NCBI GenBank assembly: GCA_039029935.1
Contig: JBCCFC010000110.1
Span: forward strand, 1-16,894
DNA length: 16,894 bases
Origin: G039029935 sp039029935
GTDB taxonomy: Bacteria > Chloroflexota > Anaerolineae > Caldilineales > Caldilineaceae
Direction: 5' to 3'
The notes below the pieces were generated by a model. That model searched no databases and was not told where the DNA came from. It saw nothing but the letters and a program-made list of their open reading frames with translations. Made by a program: the position numbers and the translations under genes. Positions 1 to 6,757 of this stretch are shown here, one piece after another; the first letter of the stretch is position 1; each line of letters opens with the position of its first letter.

Positions 1-1
1 C

Positions 2-2065
2 TCCAATCTTTCGTCCCTTTACCTCTGGGGCAACCAGTTGACCGAACTCCCTGTCGAAATCGGCAACCTATCTAAACTATCGACACTCTCCCTCTATAAC
101 AACCAGTTGACAGAAATTCCTGCAGAAATCGGCAACCTGACAAATTTAGAAAGACTTTATCTTGCTTGGAATCGCTTACCCCATCTACCTGATGCCATTG
201 AAAACAACCCAAGCATACAGTCGCTTACATCATGGGGTTCGTCTAATTTTGACTGGATGATAACCCAAACAATTACCCCCACTGCGTTCACGGTATCGTC
301 ACAATCACAACGTGACATCCACCTCTCTTGGTCTCCGATTGATTTTCAAGAGGCGGAAGGTTATTACGAAATCAGCCTTTCAGCCGATGGTGAAACCTTT
401 GAAGTCTACCCAGTAACAGCAGATAAAAATACGGATAGCATGGTCGTCACAGGGCTTGCACCCGGGACAACCTATCACACCCGTATCCGTACCTATACGG
501 CCCCCCATGATGATCAACCCAACGGGCTTTGGAGTGCATACAGCGATGTTGTAACCGCCGCTACTTTGCCCCCTGCCACCCTGTCGCTTACAGACAATCA
601 TGAACCCAATGATAACTGCACCCAAGCCGTCCCCCTCCAGCCCAATGGACCAGCCCAAACCCACGCCTTTGATACCGCCGATGACAACGATTGGCTGACC
701 TTTACCACATCCACTGCTGGCACCTATCAATTGGATGTCTACATCCCCAACAACTCACCTGCAGATGTAGACATCGTTTATTATCTGGGCTGTAATACCG
801 TGATCGCCGCGCATTGGAACGCCCCCTTTGCCCCTGGGGTCAAGCTCAATATTACGGCGCAGGCAGATCAAACCTATTATCTCAACCTGCGTAATATGGA
901 TGGCACTGTCTTTGGTCCAGATGTCCGCTATGAAGTGTCGGTGCGTAAACTGCCTGATGGACAGCCGACAGGTGCTGTCATTATTGTCGCGGGGCGGCTT
1001 CGGGCTAATGATACCTTGCAAGATAACATCAACAACACAGCGCAAAACGTCTATGAATTTTTCAAAAACCAAGGCGTCGCAGATGAGGACATCCTTTTTC
1101 TCTCAACCGACCCTGACTTGTCCGGCCATGACCAGATGGCAACCGCAGAGAATGTCCGCATTGGAATTATACAGTGGGCTCGAGAGCGAGTCAGCACCCA
1201 TCATGCGCTGACACTCTATCTCATCGACCATGGTGAGAGTGAATTTCTATATCTAGATGAGCTAAACGGAGAATATCTGTATACTGAAGAACTGGATACA
1301 TGGCTCAATGAACTCGAGAACAATGTGCCTGACCTAGAAGTAAATGTTGTTGTTGAAGCCTGTTACTCAGGTAGTTTTATCGACCGACCCGGTGGTACCA
1401 TCAGCAAACCAAATCGTGTCATCGTAACCTCCACGAGTGCTGAGTCAGACGCCTATGCATCTAAGGTTGGTATTGAATTTTATGACGCCTTTATTACACG
1501 TTTATATATGGGGGATCATCTATTAGCAGCCTTCCATCGAGCAACGCGGTCTGCTCAAAGCATTTATCCATCCCAAGAGCCTTGGCTTGATGGGAATGGC
1601 AATGGTACGCCCAATGAATTTGAAGACACAGATGCCGCTGGAGAGCGTTATTTCAATTATGGACACTCCACACGTTCGAGCAGCACAGCCATTCAATGGC
1701 CGCCCTACATTGCCCATGCCGAGGTACCCACAGCCACCATCAACCAGAACAGCACATTCCACGTTGAAGTGCGTGACGATCAAGGCGTGGCCGACGTCTG
1801 GGCAGTCATCTATCCACCCGACTACACGCCACCCAGCAGCGATGGCGTCCTCAACGGGGAGGGCGAACTTGACCGTGTATCACTCCAACGGCGTACCGAC
1901 TTGGGGGATGATATGTACGCAGGGACGTATGCAGGCTTTGATCAGGTGGGTGACTATCGCGTGGTTATCTATGCGACGGATACCGATGAGTTGGTGGCGC
2001 GGCCAGTAGTGATGACAGTTGCGGTGACAGAACAGCAAATATTTTTACCAGTGGTCAATCGCTAA
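2..2065 (+). CDS. Secreted LRR / FN3 / PPC / C13 legumain-like peptidase, 5'-truncated
   Basis: The reading frame is open from base 2, so the gene enters from the left; the TTG at 38 is internal to a leucine-rich repeat and is not the start. Visible order: three LRR units of the bacterial type (LTELPVEIGNLSKLSTLSL and the next copies, to about base 220), an FN3-like domain (about 300-560), a PPC-like beta domain (about 590-950, with EPNDNCTQA and DDNDWLTF), then a clan CD, family C13 cysteine peptidase core (about 970-1500). The likely catalytic His is in DHG (codon 1229-1231) and the Cys in EACYSGSF (codon 1361-1363). A beta-sandwich-like tail follows and ends in IFLPVVNR, a hydrophobic C-terminus I recall from many secreted Chloroflexota proteins. 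Probably an extracellular or surface protease; its substrate is unknown. The signal peptide lies outside the window. The domain calls are from motif reading; the peptidase call is the firmest. Confidence 0.85.
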   Translation, partial: SNLSSLYLWGNQLTELPVEIGNLSKLSTLSLYNNQLTEIPAEIGNLTNLERLYLAWNRLPHLPDAIENNPSIQSLTSWGSSNFDWMITQTITPTAFTVSSQSQRDIHLSWSPIDFQEAEGYYEISLSADGETFEVYPVTADKNTDSMVVTGLAPGTTYHTRIRTYTAPHDDQPNGLWSAYSDVVTAATLPPATLSLTDNHEPNDNCTQAVPLQPNGPAQTHAFDTADDNDWLTFTTSTAGTYQLDVYIPNNSPADVDIVYYLGCNTVIAAHWNAPFAPGVKLNITAQADQTYYLNLRNMDGTVFGPDVRYEVSVRKLPDGQPTGAVIIVAGRLRANDTLQDNINNTAQNVYEFFKNQGVADEDILFLSTDPDLSGHDQMATAENVRIGIIQWARERVSTHHALTLYLIDHGESEFLYLDELNGEYLYTEELDTWLNELENNVPDLEVNVVVEACYSGSFIDRPGGTISKPNRVIVTSTSAESDAYASKVGIEFYDAFITRLYMGDHLLAAFHRATRSAQSIYPSQEPWLDGNGNGTPNEFEDTDAAGERYFNYGHSTRSSSTAIQWPPYIAHAEVPTATINQNSTFHVEVRDDQGVADVWAVIYPPDYTPPSSDGVLNGEGELDRVSLQRRTDLGDDMYAGTYAGFDQVGDYRVVIYATDTDELVARPVVMTVAVTEQQIFLPVVNR

Positions 2066-2090
2066 TATGGAATTTCATGAGATTGACACT

Positions 2091-2121
2091 CGTAGGTCAT
2101 CGCTATTAGCGACGACCTACG
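2091..2121. terminator. Compact hairpin between convergent genes
   Basis: CGTAGGTC (2091-2098) pairs with GACCTACG (2114-2121). The inner bases TCGCT (2100-2104) pair with AGCGA (2108-2112) around an ATT loop, giving 13 paired positions with one A-C mismatch. It lies between the stop of the rightward peptidase gene and the stop of the leftward Toprim-like gene, where a bidirectional terminator would be expected. No U-tract follows on either strand, so intrinsic termination is uncertain. The GTAGGTC core recurs in the array at 15734-15828, so it may instead be a dispersed repeat. Confidence 0.45.
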
Positions 2122-2160
2122 ATAACCATTTCCCTGTCAACCGCTGTTTCTCGGTCTTGT

Positions 2161-2865
2161 TCATGTTGTAAGGCGTTCATGGTATCGGTTTGCTTGTGTG
2201 CAAATTTTGCAACACTGTTCCCAACCTCCGATAAAGGCCGATAGATACGCTTGGTAACGTCGAGTTTGCTTTTTTATCTTGTTATCTTTATATCGCAGCA
2301 GTGGTTTCTGATCTGGGAGCGCATACATTTTCTTTGTGAGCAAATGTGCAGGGTACTGCTCCTGATTGTCATGAATACATTCATAATCATCACGCTGACA
2401 GAGTGGATTATTTGGGAATAAGCTGGCAAATACCCAATTCTCCATATCTTGTGATGGAATGACAAAAATAATTTGTGGTGGAAGTTGTGCCAATGTTGGA
2501 TAGCCCAACCATGTTAAAAGCACCTGCGTTAGCTTCTCAATTGTTGGTGTGATGGGCGGGCAGGATTGTTGGATATCAGGGGTAATTTTGTCACTATCTT
2601 GTCCTGATTGAAGATCGCTTTGTCGAGCAATATCGGCATCAACCTGGATAATTAGCCAATCATATGATGTTGCAGCAATCAACTGCTCAAGCCGATAGCC
2701 ATTGGATTGACACCAACGTTTGACACCACGCCAGCCTGGACCTGTCTTGCCCAGCGACTTCGGTGGATGTAGATGACTTACCTTGGCAGTGGGAAACTGC
2801 TTTTGAATGATAACTTGCAACAATAGATGATCCGTTGGACCTTCAGTGACAGTAGCGACTCGCAT
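2161..2865 (-). CDS. Toprim-like (DUF4276/AbiLii-like) partner of an AAA ATPase
   Basis: This 234-residue protein starts at an ATG only 9 bases after the upstream ATPase stop. It has no visible Shine-Dalgarno sequence, so translational coupling is likely. Motifs fit a small Toprim-type fold: an N-terminal strand then Glu8 in TEGPTD, a hydrophobic strand ending in DAD (Asp76, Asp78; LIIQVDADIA), and a later strand followed by Glu142-x-Trp144 (SQDMENWVFA). An E...DxD...ExW pattern is what I associate with DUF4276/RloB/AbiLii-like proteins that pair with AAA ATPases. In the related OLD, Gabija and PARIS systems the Toprim part is a metal-dependent nuclease. By analogy this would be the toxic effector held or triggered by the ATPase. 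The family match is from motifs only and the nuclease activity is inferred. Confidence 0.65.
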   Translation of the reverse strand: MRVATVTEGPTDHLLLQVIIQKQFPTAKVSHLHPPKSLGKTGPGWRGVKRWCQSNGYRLEQLIAATSYDWLIIQVDADIARQSDLQSGQDSDKITPDIQQSCPPITPTIEKLTQVLLTWLGYPTLAQLPPQIIFVIPSQDMENWVFASLFPNNPLCQRDDYECIHDNQEQYPAHLLTKKMYALPDQKPLLRYKDNKIKKQTRRYQAYLSAFIGGWEQCCKICTQANRYHERLTT

Positions 2866-2874
2866 AATGCTTAT

Positions 2875-4128
2875 TTAAATATTTGGGACGCCATCTAAAA
2901 CGCCCATCATCCATAGATTTGATAGAGAGAGCCCCTTTTCATCAGCCTCAATAATTTCTTCGGATACTTCAATTCGTCGTATTTGGGTCGCACCGCCTGT
3001 GCCTGCATCACGATTCACAGAAAACAGTCGGATGCGATCATCCGTTAGGTCTAGCCCGTTGAGAACCGCCGGGTTATGCGTTGTTAATAATATTTGTTTG
3101 GATGGATTCGATGCCAATATAATTTCACAAAATCTTTCCATAAAAGCCTGTGCCAAACGAGGGTTCAGAGCTTGATCAAAATTATCGACAGCAAAAAGTC
3201 TGGGCGTGTGTGGATGTAATGCTAAAACTAATAAAAACAAAATGTGCAATGCGCCCTCACTCGCATCATATCCGGATAAAGAGTTGTTTTCTTGATTCAT
3301 CCAATAATCTCGAAAACGAATAATGGTTTGCAAGGTTGGAACAGATGGAGATAGTAATTCTCTTGTCGGCGATGTAATATCAAAAGAATCAACCCAATCA
3401 ATTAGCTCTAAGACATCCTCTAAATCCATTGAGCCAAACATTTCTTCATCAAAGGATAATAGCTCATTGATAGCCTCAGCGAGACGACCACCATAAATAC
3501 CAAGCGGGTAACGTTGATATATATCAGATTGAATACCTCGAAGTATCGGTGTAAGAGGTGAAAAAATCATGTAATTAGACAGTATATGATGAAAGTTAGA
3601 TATTGGCGGAAGCGATGACTGTGAATCATTGATTTGAGTGAAAACAATTCCTCTTGTATAGTCATCATAAGGAGGCTTTTCAACTTTTGTAAGAAGCTCA
3701 AGAAGTCTTCTTGATGTTTCTAGAACATCGTCAACTTCGACCCAAAAATTATTTCCATACTTGAATATTTTTTCAGTCTGGTGTATCCAGTTATCTGGCA
3801 CATCTTTATTTGGATGACTTAAATGAAGTTTATATAAATATAAATCATTTTTTTCTTGAGTCTGGACATCAAATTTAATCAAAGAGGATGTTTCAGATTC
3901 TTTCAAAGAGGTCCTGTATAGTGTAGGGTTTCCATGCCTTACACCACGCTCTAAGATATTTTTTGCATTAACCCGGCCATCAATTGCCGCGCTCAATATA
4001 CCAACAGCCTCCAAAAAATTACTTTTGCCACTGCCATTGGCACCAATAAACACATTCACCTGCCCAAGTTCAAGGTCTTGGATATCATAGATTGATTTGA
4101 ACCCTTGAACGCTAATCTTGTCAAGCAT
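2875..4128 (-). CDS. AAA family ATPase (ABC/OLD-type, AAA_21-like), sensor half of a two-gene module
   Basis: The ATG at 4128 is preferred (417 residues) over the TTG at 4134, because GAGG sits 6 bases upstream of it. The N-terminus is typical of OLD/RecF-like ATPases (ISVQGFKSI, then Walker A GANGSGKS at residues 29-36). A long divergent middle section follows. An ABC-type signature, DASEG (288-292), precedes a Walker B-like strand FAVDNFD (Asp315, Asn316), a D-loop with LNP, and an H-loop TTHNP (His351). Asn replaces the usual catalytic Glu after the Walker B Asp. The gene is markedly AT-richer than its neighbours: bases 3781-3840 contain only 17 G/C, against 36 in 9601-9660, which fits horizontal acquisition. 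It is followed at 9 bases by the Toprim-like gene. Such ATPase plus nuclease-like pairs are usually antiphage or abortive-infection modules; that role is inferred here. Confidence 0.8.
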   Translation of the reverse strand: MLDKISVQGFKSIYDIQDLELGQVNVFIGANGSGKSNFLEAVGILSAAIDGRVNAKNILERGVRHGNPTLYRTSLKESETSSLIKFDVQTQEKNDLYLYKLHLSHPNKDVPDNWIHQTEKIFKYGNNFWVEVDDVLETSRRLLELLTKVEKPPYDDYTRGIVFTQINDSQSSLPPISNFHHILSNYMIFSPLTPILRGIQSDIYQRYPLGIYGGRLAEAINELLSFDEEMFGSMDLEDVLELIDWVDSFDITSPTRELLSPSVPTLQTIIRFRDYWMNQENNSLSGYDASEGALHILFLLVLALHPHTPRLFAVDNFDQALNPRLAQAFMERFCEIILASNPSKQILLTTHNPAVLNGLDLTDDRIRLFSVNRDAGTGGATQIRRIEVSEEIIEADEKGLSLSNLWMMGVLDGVPNI

Positions 4129-4176
4129 AGTCAACCTCGAACCAACACATGTATATCCCCATCACCCACATGGATG

Positions 4177-4206
4177 ATAGTACATTGAAAGCGGAACGTG
4201 TGTCAA
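4177..4206 (-). promoter_or_regulatory. Putative sigma-70 promoter of the AAA/Toprim operon
   Basis: Reading the minus strand, a perfect TTGACA (4206-4201) is followed after 18 bases by TACTAT (4182-4177), a 4/6 match to the -10 box. Transcription would start near 4170, about 40 bases before the ATG at 4128, which has a GAGG ribosome binding site. The -35 box falls at the edge of the decayed sulfatase sequence. Confidence 0.5.
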
Positions 4207-4213
4207 ATATGGA

Positions 4214-4893
4214 TGACGGCTATCGCTGCCTATATTCATCTTTGAATTGACAGACCCGACCAACCCTACATGTAACACCAAACCTATGCCGAGCCAATGG
4301 TTACATAGTCAACCTTACGTCAGATGCGCAAAGACGAGATACAACAGCAAATTCTTGTCGATGGTGAGCTACCCAGTTTGCTCACGCCAGCACAGCGGCA
4401 GTTTTTGTCGCCATCAAAACCCGTCGAAGAGCTATATGATATCCACAATGACCCCTTCGAGATCAACAATCTTGTTGAGAACCCTGCCTATGCTAATGAT
4501 TTGGCGCGCCTACGTCGTATGCTGGAAGAGTGGCAGCAGTCATACCCAGACCTTGGCAGGGTTGATGAGATGGAACTGTTTGAACGCTGGTGGCCGGATG
4601 GAAGAATCCCCAAGACCGATGCACCGACCGTCAGTATAGAGGCTGGGAGAGTAGCAGCCAGTTGTGCAACCGAAGCGGCTGTCATTGGCTGGACCGCTGA
4701 CCCGCCACCGCCATCACCGTCAGGCGAACCCAATTTTACGGTGATGCTAGGCCGGGTTGTGGGAAATCCAAATAGCGAAGGGCGTTACTGGCATATTTAC
4801 ACCGAGCCATTCGAGCCAGCCAACGGCCAAACTTACTGGTTCCGCGCCCATCGACTTGGGTTTGCCGAGAGTGAGGATGTGTTATTCATGTAA
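4214..4893 (+). pseudogene. Sulfatase, 3' remnant (decayed)
   Basis: The open part (4324-4893) reads as the C-terminal end of an arylsulfatase-type enzyme: PVEELYDIHNDPFEINNL, then a helix and a beta-rich tail with SCATEAAVIGW and YWFRAHRLGFAESED. The N-terminal catalytic domain, with the formylglycine site and metal ligands, is absent. Decay is traceable upstream. In the same frame, RPDQPYM is interrupted by TAA (4273-4275) and then resumes as HQTYAE. An extra C near 4294 moves QWLHSQPYV into another frame, and a missing base near 4321 restores the frame before QMRKDE. Further upstream, GYR, YIH and FEL fragments lie in differing frames. The left boundary is therefore approximate. The remnant ends by overlapping the stop region of the convergent ABC gene by 12 bases. 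The ATG at 4324 could yield a 189-residue peptide, but it would have no sulfatase activity. Confidence 0.85.
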
Positions 4894-6717
4894 CTGTCCA
4901 GACCACAATCGTCGCATCTCCCCACAGCGTCCCAATAATTCATCCAATGTGCCCACATCCTCAACATGCCCCGCTTTCAGCACCACAATTTGGTCGGCAC
5001 GACGCAAGGCAGTCTGGCGATACGATGTCACAAGACAGGTCGCCAGTTGCCCGGCGTCACGCTCATCAAACAATCGCGACCACAAAGCCTGCTCTGTTTC
5101 CATATCCAACGCACTCGAAATATCGTCAAAAATCAGTAACTCCGGTTTGCGCACAAAAAGTCGCGCCGCCGCAGCGCGTTGCATCTGCCCACCAGAGAGC
5201 TTGACACCACGTGGACCGACCATTGTCTCTAGTCCGTTCTCAAGTCGTGTCACATCCTGCGCAAACACGGCTTGATGGAGAGCGGCATCAATGTCGACTC
5301 GTTCACTCGGTAGCCCCAGCAAAATATTGTTGCTCAACGAATCGCTAAAAAGTTGGGGAATTTGGGCAGCATAGGCGGTGCGTGGTGGAACGAGGTAAGT
5401 TGCAGAGTCGATGATTGGTACGTCGTTCCAGTAAATCTCACCACGCTCTTTGGGTAGCAACCCCAACAACACCTTGAGCAGCGTTGTTTTACCAGAGCCA
5501 AGCTGACCCGTAATCACTGTAAACGAGCCACGTGGGACTGTAAAACTGATATCTACAATGCCTCCAGCCACCTCCCGGAGGTTTGATGGATGGAGGTTTG
5601 ATGAATGATGATAGGTCAGCCCTTTAACTGTTAAGGCATGAAGCTGGTGTTCATCCTGTTTGGCAATATGTAGCACATCGGGCAATGCACCACGCTGATA
5701 GATGGGGCCATGTGTAACCAATGCCCCGGGGACAGTCTTTGGTTGTAGCAGTTGGGCAATCCGCTCAAACGAGACTTTGGCGCGCTGCCCATCGGCCAAC
5801 AGCATTCCAATCGAGTTGACGACCTCAGACAGATGACCCAAATAGTAGACAAACAGCACAAAGTCACCGACGACAAACCCTTGTCCGGTTGCGCTGTTGA
5901 CCGACTGAGCCGCCACCAGCAGGATCAGCCCGGCCCCTAGTTGGTTGATATTGCGAATCACAGCGTCAATCAGCGTCGAAAAGGTGCGGTTGTTGACCGT
6001 ATGCCTGAGTCTCTCGTTGTTAAGCCGTTGAAATTCAGTCAATACATACGGTTCCGCGGTCGCAACCTTGACGGCCTGCACCGCGCCAAAAACCTCGCCA
6101 ATAAAGCTGGTGACATCGGCGGTGGCTGATTGCATGGTGTCGTGGTAGCGGCCAATGCGTTTACGCACTTGGGTCGCTACCACGACAACGACAATCAACG
6201 GGGCAAAAACGAGGACGGTAATCAGCGGGTTGATACGCAGCATGATGACAAGCGCGATGAGGGCCATGAGCAGATTGGTGACGATAAAGGTCGTGAAATA
6301 GACAAAATTGACAATCTCAATCACATCGTCACGCATTCGACTGATGATGTTGCCCGCCGATTGGGGAATGCCCCGTGCATCTTGACGATTGAGTAAATCG
6401 AGCATCAGGTTTTTGCGGATTAACACACCCAATGGATGGCGAAATAGACGGTTGACCACGACATCAATCAGCATGGTGACGGCGCGCACCAAACCAGCCG
6501 CAACAATCAGTCCGATAATGGTGTTGACATTCCAGCCAGCATAGGCATTATCGGTCAGCGAATTAAAGAATTCACGCGTGAGCAACCCTGTTGCGTTGAC
6601 CAAAATCGTGATAAATGTGAGTTTGACAGCAATATGGACAAGATAAAACCCTGGGCGAAATATGAGGAGTCGCCACAGGTGATGCCAGATAGTTGGTGAT
6701 TTTGTGTTGTCTTTCAT
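4882..6717 (-). CDS. ABC exporter half-transporter with degenerate ATP site (heterodimer partner A)
   Basis: The start is set at ATG 6717 (611 residues) because ACAGGAGAG lies just upstream; a GTG at 6756 would crowd the preceding gene and has no comparable site. Residues about 20-310 form a six-helix exporter TMD and about 360-600 the nucleotide-binding domain. Visible motifs: Walker A GQLGSGKT (404-411), Q-loop Gln452, a canonical signature LSGGQ (507-511), and Walker B LLIFDD, where Asp532 replaces the catalytic Glu. The H-loop His is replaced by Tyr566 (VTSYRQ). Walker A/B and H-loop of this subunit thus form the non-catalytic site, while its LSGGQ serves the partner's site. The partner gene ends 40 bases upstream, so this is the second gene of a two-gene operon. 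A 15-base in-frame duplication (5577-5606) lies in the TMD-NBD linker. The substrate cannot be told from sequence (lipid, peptide or drug). Confidence 0.93.
   Translation of the reverse strand: MKDNTKSPTIWHHLWRLLIFRPGFYLVHIAVKLTFITILVNATGLLTREFFNSLTDNAYAGWNVNTIIGLIVAAGLVRAVTMLIDVVVNRLFRHPLGVLIRKNLMLDLLNRQDARGIPQSAGNIISRMRDDVIEIVNFVYFTTFIVTNLLMALIALVIMLRINPLITVLVFAPLIVVVVVATQVRKRIGRYHDTMQSATADVTSFIGEVFGAVQAVKVATAEPYVLTEFQRLNNERLRHTVNNRTFSTLIDAVIRNINQLGAGLILLVAAQSVNSATGQGFVVGDFVLFVYYLGHLSEVVNSIGMLLADGQRAKVSFERIAQLLQPKTVPGALVTHGPIYQRGALPDVLHIAKQDEHQLHALTVKGLTYHHSSNLHPSNLREVAGGIVDISFTVPRGSFTVITGQLGSGKTTLLKVLLGLLPKERGEIYWNDVPIIDSATYLVPPRTAYAAQIPQLFSDSLSNNILLGLPSERVDIDAALHQAVFAQDVTRLENGLETMVGPRGVKLSGGQMQRAAAARLFVRKPELLIFDDISSALDMETEQALWSRLFDERDAGQLATCLVTSYRQTALRRADQIVVLKAGHVEDVGTLDELLGRCGEMRRLWSGQLHE
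5577..5606. repeat. Two tandem 15-base units inside an ABC gene linker
   Basis: GGAGGTTTGATGGAT (5577-5591) is followed directly by GGAGGTTTGATGAAT (5592-5606), a 13/15 match to the first. On the coding (minus) strand the units encode the sequence around SSNLHPSNLRE, in the linker between the membrane domain and the nucleotide-binding domain. The unit length keeps the frame. Confidence 0.85.
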
Positions 6718-6757
6718 TACACTCTCCTGTGTGCAAGGTTGGTCCAATGAAAACACC

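Noticed and set aside
2064..4213. AATATGGA at 2064-2071 and 4206-4213 as a target-site duplication around the AAA/Toprim module
   Set aside because: An 8-base match between two flanks of this size is not rare, no transposase or terminal repeats accompany it, and a similar AATATGGA occurs near 16817.
4247..4639. 130-residue frame in the sulfatase remnant
   Set aside because: Only its short segment QWLHSQPYV belongs to the decayed sulfatase; the rest is an out-of-frame shadow.
6715..6756. GTG at 6756 as the start of the second ABC gene
   Set aside because: The ATG at 6717 has a strong AGGAGAG site; the GTG lies 1 base from the previous stop without a comparable site.
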